A DNA stretch of 64,000 nt. It comes from Capnocytophaga sp. oral taxon 338 str. F0234. Its GTDB lineage: Bacteria > Bacteroidota > Bacteroidia > Flavobacteriales > Flavobacteriaceae. Position numbers and translations under genes: made by a program. Positions 53,480 through 61,794 of this stretch are shown in pieces (within the stretch, counting starts at the first letter, position 1; the number at the start of each line of letters is the position of its first letter). Below the pieces are notes generated by a model, which was not told where the DNA came from, did not search any database, and saw nothing but the letters and a program-made list of their open reading frames with translations. Location of the stretch: NCBI RefSeq assembly GCF_000192225.1, contig NZ_GL872413.1, forward strand, positions 2,074,567-2,138,566, written 5' to 3'.

Positions 53480-54508
53480 CTACTTCATCAAGATAGTTTT
53501 AAATTTTTGAATATTCTTCAAGGTAATTCCTGTTCCTCTCACCACAGCACGAAGAGGGTCTTCAGCTACATATACAGGTAAGTCTGTACGCATGGATATA
53601 CGTTTGTCCAAGCCACGGAGCATGGAGCCTCCTCCTGCCATATAGATTCCTGTATTATAAATATCTGCTGCTAACTCTGGAGGTGTTTGGGAAAGTGTCT
53701 CCATAATAGCATCTTCTATGCGAAGGATGGATTTGTCTAAGGCTTTAGCTACCTCCCGATGGGATATTTCCACTTGTTTTGGTTTTCCGGTAAGGAGGTC
53801 TCTTCCTTGTACAGGCATAGGATCAGGTGGAGAGTCAATTTCCTCAATGGCGGCACCTGTATTAATTTTTATATTTTCGGCTGTAGTTTCTCCTATATAG
53901 AGGTTATGGCGTGTACGCATGTAATAGATGATATCATTGGTAAAGACATCACCCGCTATTTTTACAGATTTATCACAAACAATCCCTCCTAAGGCTATGA
54001 CTGCTATCTCTGCAGTTCCTCCTCCTATATCAATAATCATATTCCCTTTCGGTTGCATAATATCCAACCCTATTCCTATGGCAGCTGCCATAGGTTCATA
54101 AATAAGAAATATTTCTTTACCATTAACCCTTTCACAGGACTCTCTTACCGCTCTCATCTCCACCTCAGTAATTCCGGAAGGGATACACACTACTATTTTA
54201 AGGGAGGGAGAGAAGAATCTCCTTTTCAACGGGGGGATACTCCTTATAAAGGCATTTATCATTTGTTCGGAAGCATCAAAGTCAGCAATTACTCCATCCT
54301 TAAGTGGGCGAACGGTTTTGATACGCTCATAAGTTTTCCCTTGCATTAGCTGTGCTTCTCTTCCTACTGCAATGATTTTATTAGAGCTCAAGTCACGAGC
54401 CACTATAGAGGGACTATCCACTACAACCTTATCTTTATGAATAATAAGTGTATTGGCAGTTCCTAAGTCAATCGCTATTTCTTCTGTTAAGAAATCAAAA
54501 AGTCCCAT
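53480..54508 (-). CDS. mreB: Rod shape-determining actin-like protein MreB
   Basis: Membrane-bound bacterial actin that guides lateral wall synthesis, 342 residues. Features are the N-terminal IAIDLGTANTLIIHKDKVVVDSPS phosphate loop and MIDIGGGTAEIAVIALGG. The late segment is GIYMAGGGSMLRGLDKRI. It heads the mreB-mreC-mreD operon. A -7 box (TATCTTTG) lies about 90 bases upstream on the minus strand. Confidence 0.97.
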   Translation of the reverse strand: MGLFDFLTEEIAIDLGTANTLIIHKDKVVVDSPSIVARDLSSNKIIAVGREAQLMQGKTYERIKTVRPLKDGVIADFDASEQMINAFIRSIPPLKRRFFSPSLKIVVCIPSGITEVEMRAVRESCERVNGKEIFLIYEPMAAAIGIGLDIMQPKGNMIIDIGGGTAEIAVIALGGIVCDKSVKIAGDVFTNDIIYYMRTRHNLYIGETTAENIKINTGAAIEEIDSPPDPMPVQGRDLLTGKPKQVEISHREVAKALDKSILRIEDAIMETLSQTPPELAADIYNTGIYMAGGGSMLRGLDKRISMRTDLPVYVAEDPLRAVVRGTGITLKNIQKFKTILMK

Positions 54509-54599
54509 TATATTCCTTTATTTTTATATTAAAATATCTTTTTAATTAAGAAAAATATAAGTGTTTTTTAAATGTAATCAAAAACTACTTTTTAGCCGT

Positions 54600-54607
54600 C
54601 AAAGATA
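54600..54607 (-). promoter_or_regulatory. -7 box for mreBCD
   Basis: On the minus strand TATCTTTG fits the consensus, 91 bases before the mreB ATG, implying a leader of roughly 85 bases. Confidence 0.5.
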
Positions 54608-54699
54608 ACAAAAAATCTTCAAAGAAAAAACATTAAGCAGAATGTTTTTTATTATTTTTGTCAACTTTACTACAAATAATTAGTTCACAATGTTTTAAA

Positions 54700-54985
54700 A
54701 AATAAAACCATTCTGTTTTAGAATGGTTTTACCTACTAAGAAACATAAAAGATTTATTGAATATTAATAACTTTCATTTTAAAAAATATGATTATTATAC
54801 GGGTAGCTCACAGAAAAATATATACTTATTCTAAAGAACTCATAATTCCTCTTCTTTATATTTTCCAAAAGGCTAACGAACATGAATTTATTCTTTCATC
54901 TCATAATAATTCTATTCCTCTACGCTCAAAAAGGCCAGGAAAAACTCTTTTTACAGATCAATTCATTTAAAACATTGCAAAGTTA
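54700..54985 (-). ncRNA. Candidate small minus-strand transcript of about 270 bases
   Basis: A minus-strand -7 box TAACTTTG (54978-54985) is followed some 240 bases later by a strong terminator (54703-54731). No convincing gene lies between; the longest minus frame is about 33 codons, starting MFVSLLENIKKRNY. This promoter-terminator pair with no coding content suggests a small RNA. I could not assign a family or build a convincing fold. A plus-strand frame at 54788-54970 also crosses it but has no promoter. Confidence 0.4.
54703..54731 (-). terminator. Terminator in the mreB-rng gap
   Basis: TAAAACCATTCT and AGAATGGTTTTA form a perfect 12-bp stem with a 5-base loop, followed on the minus strand by ATTTTTT. 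No annotated gene ends here, which suggests an unannotated transcript. Confidence 0.75.
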
Positions 54986-55282
54986 TAAAAAATCAATAAA
55001 CACCTATAATTTTTAAAACATATTTAACTTTATACATAAATTTTTAATATTTAAACAACAATATTATGATTATATAAATTTATTTACAAAATTACATATA
55101 TTATACTCAAATACAGTCTCATAAAATGCAAAATATGAACTTATAATACATTTTTTAATCTTTTATTGAATAAAATATTATTATTTGTATATTACAATAA
55201 AGATAGCTTTAAAAATAATCGATGCTACAACAAATATCACATTAAAGACATTATTATCCTTTATAAGAAAGAAGGAAGAGAA
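54986..55282. other. Very AT-rich gap between the small transcript and rng
   Basis: About 300 bases of extremely AT-rich DNA. I see no reading frame, tRNA-like fold or repeated unit. It would fit a promoter, protein-binding or spacer region. Confidence 0.5.
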
Positions 55283-55304
55283 AAGCTACTCAAAAGAGTA
55301 GCTT
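55283..55304 (-). terminator. Terminator after rng
   Basis: AAGCTACTC and GAGTAGCTT form a perfect 9-bp stem with a 4-base loop just after the rng stop on the minus strand, followed by TTTTC. Confidence 0.75.
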
Positions 55305-55319
55305 CTTAAATATTTTAAA

Positions 55320-56861
55320 CTACAGAGGAGTTCCCTCCTTTGTTTTGAAACGATATTCAAGATACGAATATGCATCTCTGGGTAGGATACGTATCCATCT
55401 TTGATATTTCAAAAACCACTTAAAACGTATAGAGAAAATACCTTTTGTTAGGTAAGCCGCTATAAATGGATGTATATTTAAAGTAATTCTTCCGTTGTAG
55501 TTGCTTTGATAAATAATTTCTTCAAGTGTAGTAGTAATCTGTTCTATAAGAACTATAGGAGCATCTACTTCTCCTAATTTACTAGGGTTTTCTTCTTTGG
55601 TTTTGATGTTGATTTCAGGACGTACACGCTGGCGTGTAATTTGTATAAGTCCAAACTTACTTGGAGGTAATATTTTATGTTTTGCGCGGTCATCTTTCAT
55701 TTCTTCTCTGAGTGCATCAAAGAGTTTTTGTCGGTTCTCTCCATTACTCATATCTATGAAATCCACTACAATAATGCCTCCCATATCTCTTAATCGTAAC
55801 TGTCGGGCAATTTCAGTTGCTGCTATCAGGTTCACTTCAAAAGCAGTAGTTTCTTGATTTTCTGCCTTATTAGAATGATTTCCACTATTAACGTCTATTA
55901 CATGTAGGGCTTCGGTATGCTCTATCACCAAATAAGCACCTTTAGTCATAGAAACCGTACGTCCTAATCCTGTTTTTATCTGCCTTTCTATATGAAATTT
56001 CTCAAAAATAGGCACTGAGGACTTATATAGTTTAACAATATTCACCTGCTCAGGAGCAATTTCTTGTAGATAATCTCGTATTTGATTATAAAGGGCTTCA
56101 TTATCCACATGGATTCCCGTGAAAGAGCTATCAAACATATCCCTAAGAAGGGCACCTGTTCTATTCATTTCACTAAGTATCTTGGAGGGAAAAGTCCCCT
56201 GAGATATTTTCTTACACATCTGTACCCATCTTTGGAAGGAATTTTGCAAATCTCTATCCAAATCAGCTACTTTTTTATCCTGAGCGACTGTACGAATAAT
56301 CACTCCAAACCCCTTAGGCTTGATACTTTGGACAATTCTTCGTAATCGTTCTTTTTCAGTTTTATTTTCTATTTTTTGAGAGATAGATATTCTTTCTGAA
56401 AAAGGCACCAATACTAAATACCGTCCAGCAATAGAAAGCTCTGAACTTATTCGCGGCCCTTTGGTGGAGATAGGTTCCTTCACTATCTGCACCAATATAG
56501 GCTGTCCTGCTTTAAGCACATCACTTATAGCTCCATTCTTATTAATATCTGGTTCTTGCTTAAAGTCCTTCAGAGAGTAATCCTTAAGCTTACCTGAGGA
56601 AACCTCCTTAATAAACTTCAACAAGGAAGCCAGTTGAGGGCCTAAGTCATGATAGTGCAGAAAAGCATCCTTTTCATAACCTACATTCACAAAGGCAGCA
56701 TTCAGTCCCTGAATAGGTTTATGAATTTTAGCAAGCATGATATCTCCTACGGCAATTCCCGAGGAATCCTCTTCCTTATGGAGTTCTATTAGGCGACCAT
56801 TCTTGAGTAAGGCAAAATCAACATCAGAAGCCCCAGAACGTATAATTAATTCTTTGGTCAT
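55320..56861 (-). CDS. rng: RNase E/G family endoribonuclease
   Basis: Endoribonuclease acting in rRNA processing and mRNA decay, 513 residues. An S1-type RNA-binding domain (about 36-100, GLNAAFVNVGYEKDAFLHYHD) is followed by the 5'-sensor/RNase-H-like region. The DNase I-like catalytic core carries the metal-binding aspartates in VIDVNSGNHSNK and GIIVVDFIDMSNG. Where E. coli RNase E has the CPxC zinc link after RQRxSP, this protein reads RQRVRPEINIKTKEENPS without cysteines. It is the last gene of a unit led by HU and a tiny basic protein. Confidence 0.93.
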   Translation of the reverse strand: MTKELIIRSGASDVDFALLKNGRLIELHKEEDSSGIAVGDIMLAKIHKPIQGLNAAFVNVGYEKDAFLHYHDLGPQLASLLKFIKEVSSGKLKDYSLKDFKQEPDINKNGAISDVLKAGQPILVQIVKEPISTKGPRISSELSIAGRYLVLVPFSERISISQKIENKTEKERLRRIVQSIKPKGFGVIIRTVAQDKKVADLDRDLQNSFQRWVQMCKKISQGTFPSKILSEMNRTGALLRDMFDSSFTGIHVDNEALYNQIRDYLQEIAPEQVNIVKLYKSSVPIFEKFHIERQIKTGLGRTVSMTKGAYLVIEHTEALHVIDVNSGNHSNKAENQETTAFEVNLIAATEIARQLRLRDMGGIIVVDFIDMSNGENRQKLFDALREEMKDDRAKHKILPPSKFGLIQITRQRVRPEINIKTKEENPSKLGEVDAPIVLIEQITTTLEEIIYQSNYNGRITLNIHPFIAAYLTKGIFSIRFKWFLKYQRWIRILPRDAYSYLEYRFKTKEGTPL

Positions 56862-56947
56862 TCTGTTATGATTTTAATATATTATATTTCAGTAAGATAT
56901 AAAATACCTTTTTTTAACAAACAAAACGAGAAAAAGTAGTTATATAA

Positions 56948-57040
56948 CTACTTTTTCTTTTTGTGTCGGTTAGCTCTTGCTCTTTTTTTGCGTTTATGTG
57001 TAGCCACTTTATGTCTTTTTCTTTTCTTTCCGCTTGGCAT
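56948..57040 (-). CDS. 30-residue strongly basic protein
   Basis: A very short gene encoding MPSGKKRKRHKVATHKRKKR followed by ARANRHKKKK and a TAG. About two thirds of the residues are Lys, Arg or His. I recall very similar proteins at this position in other Bacteroidota, between HU and RNase E/G, so I regard it as real. Its composition fits an RNA- or ribosome-binding role. It might correspond to a small Bacteroidota-specific ribosomal protein, which I cannot confirm. It lies 37 bases after the HU stop. Confidence 0.8.
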   Translation of the reverse strand: MPSGKKRKRHKVATHKRKKRARANRHKKKK

Positions 57041-57077
57041 TTTCGTTTGAAATTTAAAAAATTAATACTCCGTTATT

Positions 57078-57395
57078 TTATTTCTTTTTAGCTGTTTTAG
57101 CTTTAGCTTTTACTTTCACCTTTGTTTTTACGGCTTGCACAAATACTTTTGCTGGCTTGAATGCAGGAATATTATGTGCAGGAATGGTGATAGTAGTATT
57201 TTTAGAGATGTTTCTTCCTGTTTTTTCTGCTCGTGCTTTAACAATAAAACTTCCGAAACCTCTCAAATACACATTGTCTCCTTTTTCCAAAGAAGCTTTT
57301 ATTTCCTCCATAAAGTGCTCTACAGTGTTTTGCACTTCTGTTTTCTCAATCCCTAACTTTTCAGAGATTTTTGCTACAATTTCTGCTTTTGTCAT
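57078..57395 (-). CDS. HU-family DNA-binding protein
   Basis: Nucleoid-associated histone-like protein, 105 residues. The core (MTKAEIVAKISEKLGIEKTE, RGFGSFIVKARAEKTGRNIS and the arm ending IPAFKPAKVF) is standard. A Lys/Ala/Val-rich tail (KTKVKVKAKAKTAKKK) extends it by about 15 residues beyond typical HU of about 90. The tail may strengthen DNA binding. It has a full promoter and a leader of about 120 bases, and probably starts the HU / 30-residue protein / rng transcript. Confidence 0.95.
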   Translation of the reverse strand: MTKAEIVAKISEKLGIEKTEVQNTVEHFMEEIKASLEKGDNVYLRGFGSFIVKARAEKTGRNISKNTTITIPAHNIPAFKPAKVFVQAVKTKVKVKAKAKTAKKK

Positions 57396-57524
57396 ATTTT
57401 TTCTATTTTAAAGACAAGTTATTTCAATTAGTTCATTTTCACTTTTTTACAGAGATCTTTTTCTTATTTTTACCCTTAAAAAACAATTATTTTTTACCTC
57501 TGTTTCCCAATCGTTTTGAGAGTG

Positions 57525-57554
57525 CAAATATACGAATAAATTACAAACCAACAA
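57525..57554 (-). promoter_or_regulatory. Full promoter for the HU operon
   Basis: On the minus strand TTG (57554-57552), 19 bases, TATATTTG (57532-57525) match the Bacteroidota -33/-7 consensus. The start codon is about 120 bases downstream, leaving a long AT-rich leader. Confidence 0.8.
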
Positions 57555-57599
57555 GTTAATAGAAAAAATTTTTTATCTATTTTTCCTTTTCTTATAATA

Positions 57600-57935
57600 A
57601 GGTAATAAATACAGCAAATACGGCTTAATACTGGATTTTTCTAGGGGAAGAAAGAGCTTTTTGCTCCTTGATTTCTCTTAAGAGAAACTTGAATTTCTGG
57701 ACTATAGTATTAAAAGTTTCTTTCAAAAAATTTTATTTTCAATATTAGTTCCTAACTATACTATTTGGAAAAGCATCCTCTTCCATTATTAATAAACCGT
57801 TAAATATATCAAAAATCATCTGTTTGTTTTTTATATTAATCGTCTAATAACAAATAACTTACACACCTTAGCGACTATGAAACATTGCTATAGAGTGTTA
57901 AATATCACTAAAAAATAGATTAATAATAGAAAAAA
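57600..57935. other. Intergenic region with small palindromes
   Basis: This gap holds a perfect 16-bp palindrome TTTCTCTTAAGAGAAA (57672-57687) and a short GAGC/GCTC hairpin just before it. The minus strand of about 57600-57710 can be read as short hydrophilic peptide pieces broken by stops. It may be a degenerate mobile-element or gene remnant; I cannot identify one. Confidence 0.35.
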
Positions 57936-57939
57936 CTAA

Positions 57940-57947
57940 TAATTTTG
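57940..57947 (+). promoter_or_regulatory. -7 box for the lipocalin-like gene
   Basis: TAATTTTG fits the consensus and ends 29 bases before the ATG at 57977. Confidence 0.55.
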
Positions 57948-57976
57948 CGCCCAAAACATATAATAATTTAGGACGA

Positions 57977-58471
57977 ATGAAAAAAATTTTATTCTTATTC
58001 ATGATCAGTGTAGTAGCTATTTCTTGTAAAACACAAGGGACTATAGCTAAGAGTACACAGGGTACCCGTCAAGCTAACAAAGTAATCAAAGGAGAATGGA
58101 CACTTTCCTCTATTACCTATAATGAAAAAGGAAAATATGATATTACCCTGCTAAATGATACATCTAAAGAATGTTTTGAGGGTAGCTATTGGAAATTTGT
58201 TCCTAACAACTATCGTGGTATCTATGCTATCAATAAGGCAGGATGTGCAGGAGGAGATCGTCATTTTATCTTTACTGTACAAGAGATGGATAAAACTACC
58301 GGTTATTATGACTTTCTGTTAAAGCCTACCAATGAAAAGTATCAGTCCGAGACCAATGCAGGAGTACGTCTTCACTTAGCATATCTCTCTGAAAATGAAA
58401 TGCGCTGGGAACAAACTGTCCGTGTGGATGGAAAGCCCTTTGTAATCACTATGAATTTCTCAAAAAATTAA
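57977..58471 (+). CDS. Lipocalin-like lipoprotein
   Basis: A 164-residue lipoprotein (MKKILFLFMISVVAISCKT, Cys17). The mature part (VIKGEWTLSSITYNEKGKYDI, a central FEGSYWKFVPN, and a terminal strand FVITMNFSKN) resembles lipocalin-like small beta-barrels of Bacteroidota. It lies 10 bases before the OmpA lipoprotein and is co-transcribed with it. Ligand unknown. Confidence 0.85.
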   Translation: MKKILFLFMISVVAISCKTQGTIAKSTQGTRQANKVIKGEWTLSSITYNEKGKYDITLLNDTSKECFEGSYWKFVPNNYRGIYAINKAGCAGGDRHFIFTVQEMDKTTGYYDFLLKPTNEKYQSETNAGVRLHLAYLSENEMRWEQTVRVDGKPFVITMNFSKN

Positions 58472-58481
58472 ATAATTAATT

Positions 58482-59177
58482 ATGACAAAAGTATTTAGAA
58501 ACATAACTTTATTTTTGGTAACGGCTTCTCTGCTTGCCGGTTGTGAAGCCTATAATAACTCAAACAAAACCCAACGTGGAGCCGTAGTAGGAGCTGCCAG
58601 TGGAGCTATCCTTGGAGCTATCCTTGGAAATAATGTAGGTAGCGGAGGCAATAGCGAACTCGGTGCTGTTATTGGTACCGCTGTAGGAGGTGCTGCAGGA
58701 GCTATTATTGGCAACCAAATGGACAGACAAGCTAAAAAAATTGAGGAAGAAATTCCAGGTGCGGAAGTAAAGCGAGTAGATGACGGTATTGTAGTTACTT
58801 TTGATGAAAAAAGTGGAGTTACTTTTGAATTCAACAAAGCCACTCTTACCTCTGAAGCACAAACCATCCTTAACAAAATGGTAAGTGTTCTTAAAGAATA
58901 TCCTGATACCAATGTAATTGTAGCAGGGCATACCGACAGTACAGGGAAAGCTGCTTATAACATGACTCTTTCTGAGAAACGAGCCAAAGCAGTAACCAAT
59001 TTCTTCACTACCAATGGACTCAATGCCTCTCGCTTCACTACCAAATGGTTCGGAGCTACCCAGCCCGCTTATGATAACAGTACAGCAGAAGGCCGTGCTA
59101 AGAACAGACGTGTGAATGTTGTTATTGTTCCTAATGAAAAAATGAAAGAACAAGCAAAACAACAAGCAGAAAAATAA
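58482..59177 (+). CDS. OmpA-family lipoprotein with glycine-zipper segment
   Basis: A 231-residue outer-membrane lipoprotein (MTKVFRNITLFLVTASLLAGCEA, Cys21). After the lipid site is a glycine-zipper segment (about 30-85: RGAVVGAASGAILGAILGNN and AVIGTAVGGAAGAIIG). The C-terminal OmpA-like peptidoglycan-binding domain (about 100-225) has VAGHTDSTGKAAYNMTLSEKRA. This YiaD-type architecture tethers the outer membrane to the wall. Followed by a terminator. Confidence 0.93.
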   Translation: MTKVFRNITLFLVTASLLAGCEAYNNSNKTQRGAVVGAASGAILGAILGNNVGSGGNSELGAVIGTAVGGAAGAIIGNQMDRQAKKIEEEIPGAEVKRVDDGIVVTFDEKSGVTFEFNKATLTSEAQTILNKMVSVLKEYPDTNVIVAGHTDSTGKAAYNMTLSEKRAKAVTNFFTTNGLNASRFTTKWFGATQPAYDNSTAEGRAKNRRVNVVIVPNEKMKEQAKQQAEK

Positions 59178-59215
59178 ATTTTCATAGTTATTATTGTTTT
59201 AGTTATTCTATTGTA

Positions 59216-59248
59216 AGAGGCTGTCCGAAAAGGGTAGCCTCTTTTTTT
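59216..59248 (+). terminator. Terminator after the OmpA lipoprotein
   Basis: AGAGGCTGTCC and GGGTAGCCTCT pair completely if two wobbles are allowed around a GAAAA loop, followed by TTTTTTT. Confidence 0.85.
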
Positions 59249-59283
59249 ATGGATAAATGTTTACTATTAATCATTTTTATTCG

Positions 59284-59291
59284 TATATTTG
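59284..59291 (+). promoter_or_regulatory. -7 box for purC-purD
   Basis: TATATTTG fits the consensus and ends 17 bases before the purC ATG at 59309. Confidence 0.6.
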
Positions 59292-59308
59292 CCAAAAAAT
59301 AGAACTCT

Positions 59309-60262
59309 ATGAATAGTATTATCTCCACTGATTTTTCTTTCAAAAATCAAAAAACTGTCTACAAAGGGAAAGTACGCGATGTATATACCATAGGAGACGA
59401 TCTTTTGGTAATGGTAGCCACTGATAGGCTTTCCGCTTTTGATGTCATTCTCCCCAAAGGGATTCCTTACAAAGGACAAATCCTCAACCAGATAGCCAGC
59501 GAATGCATGGAACAGACCAAGTATATTGTCCCCAATTGGCTTTTGGCAACTCCGGATCCCAATGTATCGGTAGGAATGCTATGTACTCCCTTCAAAGTAG
59601 AAATGGTTATCCGTGGTTATCTGGCGGGGCATGCCGCCCGGGAATATAAAGCAGGAAAGCGCACCCTCTGTGGAGTTGTACTTCCCGAAGGTCTACAGGA
59701 AAATGCACCCCTCCCCTCTCCTATCATCACCCCTTCCACTAAGGCAGACAATGGCTTACATGATGAGGATATTTCCCGAGAGGAAATCTTAAAAAAAGGG
59801 ATTATTACCGCTGATGATTATGCCATCATAGAGCAATATACCCATGCACTCTTTAAGCGTGGTAGTGAATTGGCAAAAGAAAAAGGACTTATTTTAGTAG
59901 ATACCAAATATGAATTTGGAAAGACAAAAAATGGCACCATTGTCCTTATAGATGAAGTCCATACTCCGGATTCCTCTCGCTATTTCTATGTAGAGGGATA
60001 TGGAGAGCGTCTCAAGAAAGGGGAACCTCAAAAACAGCTCTCCAAAGAATTCGTACGCCAATGGCTCATTGAAAATGGTTTTCAGGGCAAAGCAGGAGAA
60101 AAGATTCCCGAAATGACCCATGCCCATATCGCTGCTATTTCCGAGCGATATATAGAACTCTATGAACATCTGCTGGGAAAAAAGTTTATTAAAGCCGATA
60201 CTCATAATATTAAAGAGCGTATCTATACCAATGTAAGTGAATACTTACATAGCTTGCTATAA
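59309..60262 (+). CDS. purC: SAICAR synthase
   Basis: Phosphoribosylaminoimidazole-succinocarboxamide synthase of de novo purine synthesis, 317 residues. Motifs are [28 protein letters not shown] (ATP-binding start), [21 protein letters not shown] and [28 protein letters not shown]. The length is that of the longer, eukaryote-like PurC branch. It precedes purD by 29 bases, so the two form a small purine operon. Confidence 0.96.
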   Translation: MNSIISTDFSFKNQKTVYKGKVRDVYTIGDDLLVMVATDRLSAFDVILPKGIPYKGQILNQIASECMEQTKYIVPNWLLATPDPNVSVGMLCTPFKVEMVIRGYLAGHAAREYKAGKRTLCGVVLPEGLQENAPLPSPIITPSTKADNGLHDEDISREEILKKGIITADDYAIIEQYTHALFKRGSELAKEKGLILVDTKYEFGKTKNGTIVLIDEVHTPDSSRYFYVEGYGERLKKGEPQKQLSKEFVRQWLIENGFQGKAGEKIPEMTHAHIAAISERYIELYEHLLGKKFIKADTHNIKERIYTNVSEYLHSLL

Positions 60263-60291
60263 CCCCACTTTATTCTTAATTTTTCAATCAA

Positions 60292-61563
60292 ATGAATATA
60301 CTCTTATTAGGTTCAGGGGGCAGAGAACATGCTTTTGCCAAACAACTTTCCAAAAGTCCCCTATGTGAGCATCTTTATATTGCGCCAGGAAATGCTGGTA
60401 CTGCTTTAGAAGGAGAGAATGTAGCCATAGGAGCTACTGATTTTTCTCAGATAAAGCGCTTTTGCTTAGAAAAAAATATTGAAATGGTCGTAGTAGGACC
60501 GGAGGAGCCTCTGGTTAAGGGAATTTTTGATTTCTTTCTTGAAGAACCCGAACTTACCCATATAGCCGTTATAGGTCCTTCACAGAGGGGAGCTACCTTA
60601 GAAGGTAGCAAAGAGTTCGCTAAGGAGTTCATGCAGCGTCATTATATCCCTACTGCTCGCTATGCGAGTTTTACTAAAGAGACTCTTAATGAAGGATTGC
60701 ATTTCTTGGAGGGTATGCAAGCTCCCTATGTACTAAAAGCTGATGGACTTGCTGCAGGAAAGGGCGTGGTTATCTTAGAGGATTTACAAGAAGCTCAAGC
60801 AGAACTCAAGAAGATGCTTTTAGAGGAAAAATTTGGCAGTGCCAGCCAAAAGGTAGTCATTGAGGAATTCCTCAAAGGAATAGAGCTTAGTTGCTTTGTC
60901 CTTACCGATGGAAATACCTATCAAATTCTTCCTACGGCTAAGGATTATAAGCGTATAGGAGAAGGAGATACTGGACTTAATACAGGGGGCATGGGAGCTG
61001 TCTCTCCAGTACCTTTTGCAGATGCTACCTTCATGCAAAAAATAGAGGAACGCATCATAAAGCCTACCATTGAAGGACTTAAGAAAGAGCAAATTACTTA
61101 TCATGGTTTTATATTCATTGGGCTTATCAAAGTGAAGGAAGACCCTTATGTAATTGAATACAACGTACGTATGGGCGACCCTGAAACTGAAGTAGTACTT
61201 CCTCGCATACAAACAGACCTTGTAGCCCTCTTGGAAGCTACCGCTAAGGGTGAATTAAGTAAAATAGAGCTCTCTATAGACTCCAAAAGTGCTACTACCG
61301 TGGTGGTGGTTTCTGGCGGATATCCAGAGGATTATCAGAAAGGAAAAGTTATCTCAGGACTTAATAGTGAATCCGAGAGCATTATATTCCATGCAGGTAC
61401 TATCCAAAAAGGAGGAAACATACTCTCTGCGGGTGGACGTGTGTTGGCTGTTACCTCCTTAGATCATAATTTTAAGGATGCTCTAAAAAAATCATATAGT
61501 CAAATTAAAAATATATATTTTGAAAATATGTACTACCGGAAAGATATCGGATCAGACTTATAA
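60292..61563 (+). CDS. purD: Phosphoribosylamine-glycine ligase
   Basis: GAR synthetase of purine synthesis, 423 residues with an ATP-grasp domain. Motifs are LLLGSGGREHAFAKQL (N-terminal), VLKADGLAAGKGVVIL (ATP binding), LNTGGMGAVSPVP and EYNVRMGDPETEVVLPRI. Second gene of the purC-purD pair and followed by a terminator. Confidence 0.97.
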   Translation: MNILLLGSGGREHAFAKQLSKSPLCEHLYIAPGNAGTALEGENVAIGATDFSQIKRFCLEKNIEMVVVGPEEPLVKGIFDFFLEEPELTHIAVIGPSQRGATLEGSKEFAKEFMQRHYIPTARYASFTKETLNEGLHFLEGMQAPYVLKADGLAAGKGVVILEDLQEAQAELKKMLLEEKFGSASQKVVIEEFLKGIELSCFVLTDGNTYQILPTAKDYKRIGEGDTGLNTGGMGAVSPVPFADATFMQKIEERIIKPTIEGLKKEQITYHGFIFIGLIKVKEDPYVIEYNVRMGDPETEVVLPRIQTDLVALLEATAKGELSKIELSIDSKSATTVVVVSGGYPEDYQKGKVISGLNSESESIIFHAGTIQKGGNILSAGGRVLAVTSLDHNFKDALKKSYSQIKNIYFENMYYRKDIGSDL

Positions 61564-61589
61564 TTTTCCCTCAAAATTTAATATTTTTT

Positions 61590-61634
61590 AATGTAGAAAT
61601 GTACATATTAAGAACGTTTCTACATTATTTTTTG
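61590..61634 (+). terminator. Terminator after purD
   Basis: AATGTAGAAATGT and ACGTTTCTACATT pair with one wobble around an 11-base loop and are followed by ATTTTTTG. It lies 27 bases after the purD stop. Confidence 0.75.
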
Positions 61635-61743
61635 TCTCGAAATTTACTCATTAAGCAAATAATATACATAATTATAAATAAATCAACTACTTATACAAAA
61701 TAAAATAATTGTATTTTTGTTTTCGTATATAAAAAATATTTTT

Positions 61744-61751
61744 TAGTTTTG
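61744..61751 (+). promoter_or_regulatory. -7 box for the terminal TonB receptor
   Basis: TAGTTTTG fits the consensus and ends 43 bases before the ATG at 61795. Confidence 0.5.
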
Positions 61752-61794
61752 CCTAAAATTTAATTACTGTATTATATATAATAAAATTTCAAGT

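Noticed and set aside
54788-54970. A 60-codon plus-strand frame in the mreB-rng gap
   Set aside because: No promoter box precedes it, composition is that of random AT-rich DNA, and a minus-strand promoter-terminator pair crosses it.
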